Translations under genes and position numbers: made by a program | Notes under the pieces: model-generated | What the model was told of the DNA's origin: nothing | The model's database searches: none | Seen by the model: only the letters and a program-made list of their open reading frames with translations | Shown here: in pieces, positions 1-8,039 of the stretch | How the letters are laid out: every line of letters starts with the position of its first letter | Position numbering within the stretch: position 1 is the first letter of the stretch | Assembly (NCBI RefSeq): GCF_002366715.1 | Contig: NZ_DFBS01000021.1 | Location: forward strand, 1 to 64,000 | Source: Halomonas sp. UBA3074 | GTDB lineage: Bacteria > Pseudomonadota > Gammaproteobacteria > Pseudomonadales > Halomonadaceae | Direction: 5' to 3' | Length of the DNA: 64,000 nt

Positions 1-403
1 CCTAGACCACTAGACGAATGGGACGTTGCTTGCCTCGTCGAGGTGGCGCGTATGTTACTCAGACCTTATTGAGCTGTCAAGCACTCTGCCTCACTCGCTT
101 AACTGGCCTGCTTTCAACTACCTACTCCTCAAACCAGCCCTCAACTCAGCCCTTAACCCAGTCGCCGGGGAGAAGCGCTGTTTCGCCCGCACAGAGCAAA
201 GGTGCACGCTGGCAGTGCTCTTAGCGAAATTTAGGCGTCATTAAGGTGCAAACACTTAATCAACTTAGTGGCCTACCTTTCGGGCTCAACCTACAAAATC
301 GTTAAAAATCTTTTATTTATAATAAAATCGATTTTTATGGCACACCCCTTGCTACCTCATTGTGTTCCTTTGCCGACCTGCTTCCCAATCAACGAGGTGT
401 GCT
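1..403. other. Intergenic leader upstream of the TRAP operon
   Basis: No convincing gene is visible. Two short overlapping plus-strand frames near the left edge (68 and 72 codons) have no ribosome binding site and no recognisable family, so they are not called. The last 110 bases turn strongly AT-rich, unlike the rest of the window, and hold a candidate promoter and a small palindrome. The ribosome binding site GAGGTG at 394-399 serves the TRAP binding protein. Confidence 0.6.
302..337 (+). promoter_or_regulatory. Candidate promoter and operator of the TRAP operon
   Basis: A perfect TATAAT lies at 318-323, within an AT-rich tract 80 bases before the gene. No good -35 hexamer sits 16-18 bases upstream, so an activator may be needed. 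Directly downstream, AAAATCGATTTT (324-335) is a perfect 12-base palindrome overlapping the expected start of transcription, as a repressor site would. The regulator is unknown; no regulator gene is adjacent inside the window. Confidence 0.4.
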
Positions 404-1507
404 ATGTCCTTATCCCGTCGAAAGTTTCTCACTACGGCCGCGGTTTCCTCCACCGCGGGTTTAGTCTTAGGTGCGCCGTCTATCGCTCGCGCCCAATCTG
501 CGGAAAGCTTTAACTGGCGCATGACCAATGCCTACAGCCCCGGTTCGCCCTTTTACGTGGAAGGCCCAGGCAGCCCTACGGATGTGATCGCCAAGATCAA
601 CGCCATGTCCGGTGGCCGCCTCAATATTCAGCACTTCTCTTCCGGCGAGCTGATTCCTGCCTTTGAAGGCTTTGAAGCCGTTCAAAGCGGCACGATCCAA
701 ATGAATGCGGCCAATAGCTATTTCTGGTCCGGCACCACCTTTGCGGCCCAGTACTTTACGACGGTGCCGTTTGGCATGAGCTTTATGGGCCATATGGCGT
801 GGCTTTATCACGGCGGCGGCCTGGAGCTCTGGCACGAAGTGTATGAGCCCTATGGCATGGTGGCCTTCCCGCTGAACAATACCGGCGTGCAGATGACGGG
901 CTGGTTCCGCGAACCCATCGAGGATATCAGCCAACTCAACGGCCTGCGTATGCGTGTTCCCGGCCTGGCGGGGCAGGTGTACTCCTCGCTAGGTGTCGAT
1001 GCCCGCGTGCTGCCCGGTGGCGAAATTTTCCCCGCGTTGGAACGAGGTGTAATCGATGCCGCCGAATTCGTTGGCCCCTTCCAAGACCGCCGCATGGGGC
1101 TGCACAACGCCGCCAAGTTCTACCACACCACCGGTTGGCACGAACCCTCCACCACCGGCGAGCTGCTGATCTCGAAAACGCACTGGGATAGCTTGCCGGA
1201 AGACCTGCAAATGATCGTCAAAACGGCCTGTATGGCGGCCTGCTTGGAGAGTGTCACCTGGTCCGAAGCGGTGAACGGTGAAGCCATGACTGATCTGGTC
1301 GAAAACGAAGGCGTGACGGCCAGCATGCTGCCCACTCCCGTTGTCGATGCGCTGCGCGAAGCCACCCAAGACACGCTGGCCACAGAAGCCAACGCCGACC
1401 CACTGGTACGCAAAGTCCACGATAGCTACATGGCATTCAAAGCAAACCACGACCGCTGGGCAGGCGCCAGTGAACGTGCCTGGTTAAACGACATTATCGG
1501 AGTCTGA
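404..1507 (+). CDS. TRAP transporter substrate-binding protein, TakP-like
   Basis: Periplasmic solute receptor (367 aa) of a tripartite ATP-independent transporter, which hands a carboxylate substrate to the QM membrane pair for sodium-driven uptake. The ATG at 404 is chosen because GAGGTG lies just upstream and the product opens with a twin-arginine signal (SRRKFL, then a hydrophobic run ending in an Ala-x-Ala site near residue 30). The body keeps features recalled from the Rhodobacter 2-oxo acid receptor TakP: GVQMTGWFR, GLRMRVPG, LPGGEIFPAL and DAAEFVGP. A 2-oxo monocarboxylate or a mimic is therefore the likely ligand (inference). It is first in a four-gene operon with dctQ- and dctM-type genes and a GGT-fold hydrolase. 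Confidence 0.9.
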   Translation: MSLSRRKFLTTAAVSSTAGLVLGAPSIARAQSAESFNWRMTNAYSPGSPFYVEGPGSPTDVIAKINAMSGGRLNIQHFSSGELIPAFEGFEAVQSGTIQMNAANSYFWSGTTFAAQYFTTVPFGMSFMGHMAWLYHGGGLELWHEVYEPYGMVAFPLNNTGVQMTGWFREPIEDISQLNGLRMRVPGLAGQVYSSLGVDARVLPGGEIFPALERGVIDAAEFVGPFQDRRMGLHNAAKFYHTTGWHEPSTTGELLISKTHWDSLPEDLQMIVKTACMAACLESVTWSEAVNGEAMTDLVENEGVTASMLPTPVVDALREATQDTLATEANADPLVRKVHDSYMAFKANHDRWAGASERAWLNDIIGV

Positions 1508-1508
1508 T

Positions 1509-2018
1509 ATGCGCACCGTGGCATTTTTTGTCCACGGCGTTGAGGCGGTGGTTCGGCTATTTGGCTGGATCGCCGCCTGGACCTGCGTGGTATTAGTCGG
1601 GCTTGTCGCTGGCGATGTGTTGATGCGCTACGCGTTTAGCATTGGCTCGGTATGGCTGCAGGAGTTGCAGTGGCACTTGATCTCGCCGATTGCCCTGTTT
1701 GGCATGTCTTATTTGCTGCTGATGGGCGAGCAGGTACGCGTCGACGTCTTTTATGAGCGTTTCCCGGTAGGGCTGCAACGGGTGATCGAGGTGATCGGCG
1801 GGCTGTTGCTGCTGGTGATGGGACTGTACATCGCTTGGCTGACGCTGCCCTGGATAGCGCAGTCGTACGCCCGTGGTGAAGCGTCGCCAAACCCAGGCGG
1901 CATGCCTCTTCGCTGGTTGCTTAAATCACTGATCCCATTTGGCTTTGTCCTTCTCGCGCTGCAAGGGTTGGCCCACGCGCTGCGTCAGGTGTTTGCCCTA
2001 CCCACACGAGGTGAATAA
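1509..2018 (+). CDS. TRAP transporter small permease (DctQ-type)
   Basis: Small inner-membrane subunit of 169 aa with four hydrophobic segments (about residues 14-36, 48-70, 90-112, 128-155). This is the usual DctQ topology and length. It stabilises the large permease and couples it to the binding protein. The ATG begins one base after the stop of the receptor gene, and the next gene starts three bases after this one ends, so the three are almost certainly co-transcribed and translationally coupled. The sequence is poorly conserved, as is normal for DctQ; the assignment rests on hydrophobicity, size and position. Confidence 0.88.
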   Translation: MRTVAFFVHGVEAVVRLFGWIAAWTCVVLVGLVAGDVLMRYAFSIGSVWLQELQWHLISPIALFGMSYLLLMGEQVRVDVFYERFPVGLQRVIEVIGGLLLLVMGLYIAWLTLPWIAQSYARGEASPNPGGMPLRWLLKSLIPFGFVLLALQGLAHALRQVFALPTRGE

Positions 2019-2021
2019 CGC

Positions 2022-3347
2022 ATGTCTCCTAATGAGTGGCTAGCGATCGGTATGATCGTGGCTTTTTTTGTGTTTCTGCTGATCGGCATTCCGGTGGGCA
2101 TCAGTATTGCGGCAACGGCCTTTTTCTTTGGTTATATCGGCTTTGGCCCGATGCTGTTTAACCTGCTGCCATCGCGCATCTATGGGGTGGTCACCAATTA
2201 CACCTTTATGGCCATACCGCTGTTTGTGTTTATGGGGGTGATGCTGGAGAAATCGAAGCTGGCCGAAGAGCTGATCGATGTGATTGGCCACCTGTTTGGT
2301 GGCTTATCGGGCGGCATGGGGGTAGCGATTATTTTAGTCGGCGTTTTATTGGGCGCCGCTACCGGCATTGTCGGCGCAACCATCGTGACGCTGGGCCTAC
2401 TTACGCTGCCAACGCTACTGCGTCGGGGCTACCCTAAAACGCTGGCCACCGGGATGATCTGCGCGTCCGGCACCTTGGGGCAAATTATTCCGCCTAGCCT
2501 GGTGCTCATTCTACTGGCAGAAATACTCGGCGAGTCCGTCGGTACGATGTTTGCAGCCGCCATGGTGCCGGGGCTAACGCTCGCGGGGGTATATATCATT
2601 GCCATTTTGGTCATCGCCAAACTCTACCCTCACCTGATGCCCCCCATCCCCATTGAGGAGCGTAAAGCGATGGGGCGACGCCAACTGCTGATGAAAGTGA
2701 TCACCGTGGTGGGCCCGCCAGTGGGTTTGGTATTTGCTGTACTGGGTTCGATTATTGGCGGCATTGCGGCCCCTACCGAGGCTGCCGCGATGGGGGCACT
2801 GGGGGCGCTGGTGTTTGTCGCCTGCTCGGGGCGGTTAACCTTCACGCTACTCAAGGAGGTCGCCAAGGCCACGCTGGTGATTTCGGCGATGGTGTTCTTT
2901 ATCTTGATCAGTGCGCAGGTATTTGGGCTGGCGTTCCGTGGCCTGGGTGGCGAACATTTGGTGGCGCGCATGTTTGATTGGGTGCCGGGCGGTGAATTCG
3001 GCGCGCTGCTATTTATGCTATTGCTGATGTTCGTGCTGGGCTTCTTCCTCGAGTGGATTGAGATCAGCTATATTGCCCTGCCGCTATTTTTACCGTTCTT
3101 CGTTCAGATGGGCGTCGATATGGTATGGCTGGGCATTCTGGTGGGGTTGGTGCTGCAAACCTCGTTTCTTACCCCACCCTTTGGCTGGTCACTGTTTTTC
3201 CTCAAGGGCGTGGCCCCCAAAGAGGTCACCACGCTGGATATCTACAAAGGCGCCCTACCGTTTATCGGGCTGCAGTTTTTAGCCGTTGCGCTGGTGTTTA
3301 TTTTTCCCAGCATCGCCACTTGGCTGCCGAACGCCATTGGCTGGTAA
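2022..3347 (+). CDS. TRAP transporter large permease (DctM-type)
   Basis: Large membrane subunit of 441 aa with about 12 hydrophobic segments, the sodium-coupled translocation channel of the TRAP system. Family features visible include the AIPLFVFMG segment near residue 63, the glycine-rich GAATGIVGATIVT near residue 112, the ASGTLGQIIPPS stretch near residue 150 and APTEAAAMGA near residue 250. These belong to the conserved regions of the two DctM halves. Length is typical. The gene lies 3 bases after the small permease and 27 bases before the amidohydrolase-like gene, so substrate import and hydrolysis are probably co-expressed. Confidence 0.93.
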   Translation: MSPNEWLAIGMIVAFFVFLLIGIPVGISIAATAFFFGYIGFGPMLFNLLPSRIYGVVTNYTFMAIPLFVFMGVMLEKSKLAEELIDVIGHLFGGLSGGMGVAIILVGVLLGAATGIVGATIVTLGLLTLPTLLRRGYPKTLATGMICASGTLGQIIPPSLVLILLAEILGESVGTMFAAAMVPGLTLAGVYIIAILVIAKLYPHLMPPIPIEERKAMGRRQLLMKVITVVGPPVGLVFAVLGSIIGGIAAPTEAAAMGALGALVFVACSGRLTFTLLKEVAKATLVISAMVFFILISAQVFGLAFRGLGGEHLVARMFDWVPGGEFGALLFMLLLMFVLGFFLEWIEISYIALPLFLPFFVQMGVDMVWLGILVGLVLQTSFLTPPFGWSLFFLKGVAPKEVTTLDIYKGALPFIGLQFLAVALVFIFPSIATWLPNAIGW

Positions 3348-3374
3348 CCATGATCAATAACAAAGGAATTTAAG

Positions 3375-4961
3375 ATGCTTCACACCCAACGTAGTTACGG
3401 CGGCAGCTGCGTCGCCCCGCATCACCTGGCGGCCAGCGCCGGGCGAGATGTGTTGAAACAGGGCGGCAACGCGGTGGAAGCCATGGTGGCAGCCGCCGCG
3501 GCCATTGCGGTGGTTTATCCGCATATGAATGCCCTGGGCGGCGACGGTTTTTGGTTAATTCATGAGCCCGGCAAAGCCCCCGTTGCCATTGATGCCTGCG
3601 GCCCGGCAGCGGGCCTCGCCAATGCGGATTTCTACGCCGGTGAGACGCAGATTCCCGAGCGCGGCCCCAAAGCCGCGCTGACCATGGCGGGCACGATTGG
3701 CGGCTGGCATGAAGCCCTGAACGTGGCATCAAGCTGGGGGCAACAGCTGCCTCTGACCACTCTACTGGCCGACGCTATTCACCATGCTGAAGCTGGCATT
3801 TCGGTCACTCAAAGCCAGGAAGCTCTCACTGCCAAACACGTTGAGCGCCTGTCTCAAAGCCCTGGCTTTAGTGATTCCCTGCTGCTTAACGGCCAAGTGC
3901 CCCAGGAGGGTGAGCGGCTGCGCCAGCCACGCTTAGCGGCCACCCTCAAGCGCTTGGCAGAAGCCGGATTAGATGTTTTCTATCGCGGCGAACTGGCCGC
4001 TAGCATGGCGAAAGATTTGGAAGCCGTGGGCAGCCCCCTGCGCTTGGCTGACTTTCACGCCTACCGCGCCCAGCGCGTCACGCCGCTGGAAGTCACCCTC
4101 CAGGCTGCCACGCTGTACAACCTGCCAGCGCCGACCCAGGGCATGGCGTCGTTAATGATTTTAGGCATCTACGAGCGCTTGAAAGCCGCCGAGCCCAACG
4201 GTTTTGATCACCTGCACGGGCTGATTGAAGCAACCAAGCGTGCCTTTATCCTGCGTGACCAAAATGTGACTGATCCGGGCCGTGTACCCACACCGCTGCA
4301 GGCGTTACTCAGCGAGGAAAATATTGGTCGGGAAGCGGCTCAAATTGACCCACAACGCGCTCTGCCCTGGCCACACGAGCCAGCCCCTGGCGACACCATT
4401 TGGATGGGCACCGTGGATAGCGAAGGGCGCGCGGTGAGTTTTATCCAGAGTATTTATTGGGAGTTCGGCAGTGGCGTGGTACTGCCGGAAAGCGGCGTAC
4501 TGTGGCAAAACCGTGGCATTAGCTTTTCGCTCAACCCCGACGACCTGCGCGGTTTAGCCCCTGGCCGCAAACCTTTCCATACGCTCAACCCGGCGCTGGC
4601 TCAGTTTAACGATGGCCGTACCATGGTCTACGGCACCATGGGCGGCGAAGGCCAGCCGCAAACCCAGGCAGCGGTATTTTCCCGCTATGCGCTGCACGGC
4701 ATGCCGCTTCAGCAGGCGGTCACCGCGCCCCGCTGGTTGCTCGGGCGCACTTGGGGGGAAACCAGCACCAACCTTAAACTCGAAGCACGTTTTGACGACG
4801 CCTTGGTGACGGCCCTAGCCACCGCCGGTCACGATGTGGAAGTCTTGCCAGAGGCGTTTAGCGACACCATGGGCCATGCGGGCGGCATCGTGCGTCACCC
4901 GGACGGCCTGATCGAGAGCGCCCACGACCCACGCAGTAACGGCGGCGCGGCCAGCGTGTAA
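3375..4961 (+). CDS. Gamma-glutamyltransferase-fold amidohydrolase, oxamate amidohydrolase (HpxW)-like
   Basis: Ntn-hydrolase of the gamma-glutamyltranspeptidase family, 528 aa. The N-terminal nucleophile hydrolase segment has the expected autocleavage point before a threonine in PGDTIWMGTVD (Thr341). This is followed by AVSFIQSIYWEFGSGVV and GVLWQNRG, wording I associate with HpxW-type oxamate amidohydrolases; classical GGT has a TTH context with a glutamate-binding loop instead. There is no signal peptide, which argues for a cytoplasmic hydrolase and against a glutathione-degrading GGT. It lies 27 bases after a TakP-like TRAP transporter gene and shares its orientation. Oxamate is isosteric with pyruvate, a TakP-type ligand, so import plus deamination of oxamate or a related amide is plausible (inference). 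Confidence 0.82.
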   Translation: MLHTQRSYGGSCVAPHHLAASAGRDVLKQGGNAVEAMVAAAAAIAVVYPHMNALGGDGFWLIHEPGKAPVAIDACGPAAGLANADFYAGETQIPERGPKAALTMAGTIGGWHEALNVASSWGQQLPLTTLLADAIHHAEAGISVTQSQEALTAKHVERLSQSPGFSDSLLLNGQVPQEGERLRQPRLAATLKRLAEAGLDVFYRGELAASMAKDLEAVGSPLRLADFHAYRAQRVTPLEVTLQAATLYNLPAPTQGMASLMILGIYERLKAAEPNGFDHLHGLIEATKRAFILRDQNVTDPGRVPTPLQALLSEENIGREAAQIDPQRALPWPHEPAPGDTIWMGTVDSEGRAVSFIQSIYWEFGSGVVLPESGVLWQNRGISFSLNPDDLRGLAPGRKPFHTLNPALAQFNDGRTMVYGTMGGEGQPQTQAAVFSRYALHGMPLQQAVTAPRWLLGRTWGETSTNLKLEARFDDALVTALATAGHDVEVLPEAFSDTMGHAGGIVRHPDGLIESAHDPRSNGGAASV

Positions 4962-5086
4962 GTAAACACTCGGGGATTGCTACTGGCTGAACTTGAGCAG
5001 CCGACTCGCTGTCACTCATGAGAGTGTTAAGCTAGCCTGCTTAATAAGCCTCTGAAGAGTGGCCAACCAGCGGGAAGGAGAACCCC

Positions 5087-5485
5087 ATGGCGAAAATAGA
5101 GAAATCCCCCGAAGAATGGCAACAGCAGCTAACGCCCGAGCAGTATCGGGTAGCGCGTGAGAAAGGCACTGAACGCCCTTTCACCGGGGATTATCAGGTG
5201 AAAGACACTCAGGGCATTTACCACTGCGTCTGCTGCCATGCGCCGCTGTTTGAGAATGAGCACAAGTTTGACGCTGGCTGCGGCTGGCCAAGCTTTGATC
5301 GCCCTTTAGGCAGGCGCTGCGTCGAAGAGCATCAAGACTCGACCCACGGCATGCAGCGTACCGAAGTGGTCTGCTCCCACTGCGATGCGCACCTGGGCCA
5401 CGTCTTTCCCGATGGACCTCCCGATACCACGGGATTGCGCTACTGCATCAACTCGGTGTCGTTGGAATTTCATCCTGACGAGTAG
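5087..5485 (+). CDS. msrB: Peptide-methionine (R)-S-oxide reductase
   Basis: Repairs methionine-R-sulfoxide in proteins using thioredoxin. At 132 aa it is a single MsrB domain with no MsrA fusion. The two zinc-binding Cys pairs are present (C47/C50 and C96/C99), as are the family strings CGWPSF and AHLGHVFPDGP. The catalytic cysteine is C120 in RYCINS. There is no signal peptide, so it is cytoplasmic. The start at 5087 is preceded by AAGGAGAA. The gene stands alone between the TRAP operon and the GTPase gene and ends in a hairpin terminator. Confidence 0.96.
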   Translation: MAKIEKSPEEWQQQLTPEQYRVAREKGTERPFTGDYQVKDTQGIYHCVCCHAPLFENEHKFDAGCGWPSFDRPLGRRCVEEHQDSTHGMQRTEVVCSHCDAHLGHVFPDGPPDTTGLRYCINSVSLEFHPDE

Positions 5486-5519
5486 TCGTTGATAAATCCT
5501 TCATAAGGAAACCAGTAAG

Positions 5520-5550
5520 GCGGGTGCTACAATGGCAGCCCGCTTTTTTT
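5520..5550 (+). terminator. Rho-independent terminator after msrB
   Basis: A GC-rich stem pairs GCGGG (5520-5524) with CCCGC (5539-5543), extended by inner TGC/GCA pairs, and is followed by seven T residues. It lies 34 bases past the msrB stop and 35 bases before the next start, so the GTPase gene probably has its own promoter overlapping this element. Confidence 0.75.
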
Positions 5551-5584
5551 GTGCCTCTAATTTTTGTACTTTCAGGAGAGACTA

Positions 5585-6541
5585 ATGCTCGGCTGGTTCC
5601 CCGGACATATGAACAAGGCCCGCCGCCAGATCAAGGAGGTGCTGCCGGAGATCGACGTGGTCATCGAAGTACTCGATGCCCGCCTGCCCTACTCCAGCGC
5701 CAACCCGATGCTGGCCGAGCTAACACGCCATAAGCCGGTGCTGAAAATTCTCTCCCGGGCCGACCTCGCCGACCCTGAACGGACGGCCGAGTGGGTCGAT
5801 TTTTTCGATGCCCAAGAGAACATGCGTGCCTTGGCGGTCACTACCACCAATACCCGCGAACTCAAGAAAATCCCCAAGCTGTGCCATGAGCTGGCCGGTG
5901 CCGTGCGCGCCGACCGGGATGTGCGCGTGATGGTGATGGGCATACCGAATGTTGGGAAATCCACGCTGATTAACGGCCTGGCCGGTCGAAAAATCGCCAA
6001 AACCGGCAACGAGCCTGCGGTCACTAAGCGCCAACAAAAGGTGCGTATCGATGGGCGTGTGGCACTCACCGACACCCCTGGCGTGCTGTGGCCCAAAATC
6101 GAAGACCAGGCCAGCGCTTATCGCCTCGCTGCCACTGGCGCCATTCGCGATACCGCTATCGAATACACCGATGTGGCGATTGTCACCAGCGCCGAACTGG
6201 CCAAGCGCTACCCCGAAGCGCTCACAGCGCGCTACAAGCTCAAAGCGCTGCCGCCCTATACCGCGCCGGACATTCCTCATGATATTGAAGCGGATGGGCC
6301 GAAAAAGCCCGACTTCCTTGCGATTGCGGGTTTTGACGGCAACGCGATTCTGACAGACATTGCTGCGCGCCGGGGTGGTTTGCGCCCCGGCGGTGCGGTA
6401 GACCTGCACCGCGGCGCGGAAGTACTGCTTCACGAGCTGCGCGATGGCAAGCTGGGCAGGCTCACCCTTGAAACGCCTGACGATATTCCGCCTCCCCCGG
6501 TGCAAAACGACGAAGACAATCAAGGGCTTTCCGACGCATAA
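5585..6541 (+). CDS. ylqF: Ribosome biogenesis GTPase, YlqF/RbgA family
   Basis: Circularly permuted GTPase of 318 aa, expected to act in late assembly of the large ribosomal subunit. The N-terminal WFPGHMNKA is the family hallmark. Motifs run in permuted order: a G4-like element (SRAD, residues 57-60), the P-loop GIPNVGKST (119-127) and G3 DTPG (163-166). The G4 element lacks the usual Asn-Lys of NKxD. The ATG at 5585 is preferred over an upstream TTG because AGGAG lies 7 bases before it and the family begins at this point. The C-terminal tail after residue 285 is acidic and probably flexible. Confidence 0.9.
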   Translation: MLGWFPGHMNKARRQIKEVLPEIDVVIEVLDARLPYSSANPMLAELTRHKPVLKILSRADLADPERTAEWVDFFDAQENMRALAVTTTNTRELKKIPKLCHELAGAVRADRDVRVMVMGIPNVGKSTLINGLAGRKIAKTGNEPAVTKRQQKVRIDGRVALTDTPGVLWPKIEDQASAYRLAATGAIRDTAIEYTDVAIVTSAELAKRYPEALTARYKLKALPPYTAPDIPHDIEADGPKKPDFLAIAGFDGNAILTDIAARRGGLRPGGAVDLHRGAEVLLHELRDGKLGRLTLETPDDIPPPPVQNDEDNQGLSDA

Positions 6542-6634
6542 TGAGCCAAGCACTGCTAAGCCACCCGTTGACTTAGTAAACACCTCACTACGTTGGATAC
6601 TTTGGGCTTCTCGCTACTTTTGGACAAACACCTC

Positions 6635-7882
6635 ATGGATACCCCGCAGTCGCACGAATCACAGCCGCTAAAGAAATCTCACAAACTGCACAATGTTTGC
6701 TACGACATTCGCGGCCCGGTACTCGACCACGCCAAGCGATTGGAAGAGGAAGGTCAGCGAATTCTCAAGCTCAACATTGGCAACCCCGCGCCCTTTGGCT
6801 TCGAGGCGCCGGAAGAGATTCTTCAGGATGTGATGCGTAATCTGCCCACGGCCCAGGGCTACTGCGACTCCAAGGGACTCTACTCTGCGCGCAAAGCGAT
6901 TATGCAGGAGTGCCAGCGCAAGCAGATTCCCGGCGTGGGGATTGAAGATATCTTCATCGGCAACGGCGTTTCCGAGCTGATCGTGATGGCCATGCAGGCG
7001 CTGCTCAATGACGGCGACGAAGTGCTGATTCCCGCACCGGACTACCCGCTCTGGACCGCCGCCGCCCACCTTTCCGGTGGCCACGCGGTGCACTACCTGT
7101 GCGACGAACAGGCCGACTGGACGCCGGACATGGCGGATATTCGTGCCAAGATCACCAGCCACACCCGCGCGATTGTGCTGATCAACCCCAATAACCCGAC
7201 CGGTGCGGTGTATCCGCCTGCCGTGGTGAAAGAGGTATTGGCGATCGCCAAGCAGTACAACTTGGTGGTGTTCTCTGACGAGATCTACGACAAGATTTTG
7301 TATGACGGTGTCGAGCACACCGCCACCGGCGCGCTGGCGGACGATGACCAATTGGTCATTACCATGAACGGGCTTTCTAAAAGCTATCGTTGTGCGGGCT
7401 TCCGCTCGGGCTGGATGATCATTTCAGGCACCCTGGCCAAGCTAAATGCCCAGGACTATATCCAGGGCTTGAACATGCTGGCCTCCATGCGGCTATGCGC
7501 CAACGTGCCTGCACAGCATGCGATTCAAACCGCGTTGGGCGGTTATCAATCGATCAATGATTTAATCCTGCCCGGCGGTCGACTCCTGGCCCAGCGTGAT
7601 ATCACCATCGAGAAGCTAAACGCGATTCCTGGCGTCTCTTGTGTGAAGCCGAAAGGTGCGCTTTACGCGTTTCCACGCCTGGATCCCAAGGTATTCAAGA
7701 TTAAAGACGATCAGCAGATGGTGCTCGACCTGCTGCTGCAGGAAAAAATATTGCTGGTGCAAGGCACGGCATTTAACTGGCCAGAGCCAGACCATGTGCG
7801 CATCGTCACACTGCCCTGGGCCGACCAGCTCGGGGATGCACTGGATCGCTTTGCCAACTTCCTGTCGCGTTATCGCCAGTGA
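6635..7882 (+). CDS. alaA: Alanine transaminase AlaA
   Basis: Class I/II PLP aminotransferase of 415 aa making alanine from pyruvate and glutamate. Recognised from close similarity to E. coli AlaA (YfbQ): NVCYDIRGPVL near residue 20, NIGNPAPFGF, NLPTAQGYCDSKGLYSAR, APDYPLWTAA and INPNNPTGAVY. The PLP-binding lysine is K249 in NGLSKSY. An upstream in-frame ATG exists at 6593, but the family starts close to the ATG at 6635. It stands alone, 93 bases after the GTPase gene. Whether pyruvate supply links it to the TakP-like operon nearby cannot be told from sequence. Confidence 0.93.
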   Translation: MDTPQSHESQPLKKSHKLHNVCYDIRGPVLDHAKRLEEEGQRILKLNIGNPAPFGFEAPEEILQDVMRNLPTAQGYCDSKGLYSARKAIMQECQRKQIPGVGIEDIFIGNGVSELIVMAMQALLNDGDEVLIPAPDYPLWTAAAHLSGGHAVHYLCDEQADWTPDMADIRAKITSHTRAIVLINPNNPTGAVYPPAVVKEVLAIAKQYNLVVFSDEIYDKILYDGVEHTATGALADDDQLVITMNGLSKSYRCAGFRSGWMIISGTLAKLNAQDYIQGLNMLASMRLCANVPAQHAIQTALGGYQSINDLILPGGRLLAQRDITIEKLNAIPGVSCVKPKGALYAFPRLDPKVFKIKDDQQMVLDLLLQEKILLVQGTAFNWPEPDHVRIVTLPWADQLGDALDRFANFLSRYRQ

Positions 7883-7937
7883 GCCAAGGCCGATTAAACA
7901 AGGCGTCGATTAAAACAGCTATTTGACGCAGCGATGA

Positions 7938-7967
7938 CTTGAAACTGCCATGAACAGGTCGTATTTA
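7938..7967 (+). promoter_or_regulatory. Candidate htpX promoter
   Basis: CTTGAAA at 7938-7944 matches the heat-shock sigma-32 -35 consensus. At 14 bases' distance TCGTATTT partly fits the -10 (about four of seven defined positions). Read as a sigma-70 promoter, TTGAAA with a 17-base spacer gives a weak TATTTA -10. htpX is heat- and envelope-stress-induced in E. coli, so either reading fits. Assignment is tentative. Confidence 0.35.
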
Positions 7968-8039
7968 AACGTCATTCTGTGGCCCATTTCACTGGCTGTG
8001 TGTGAACCGGTTTCTAAACGTTGAGGGAGAACCTGCACC

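Noticed and set aside
18..244. Two short ORFs at the left edge
   Set aside because: Overlap each other in different frames without homology or ribosome binding site.
3375..4961. Classical gamma-glutamyltranspeptidase (ggt)
   Set aside because: No signal peptide, and the nucleophile context (GDTIWMG, IYWEFGSG) fits oxamate-amidohydrolase-like members better than GGT.
5720..6583. 287-codon minus-strand ORF opposite ylqF
   Set aside because: Shadow frame of a conserved GTPase gene; no family, no ribosome binding site.
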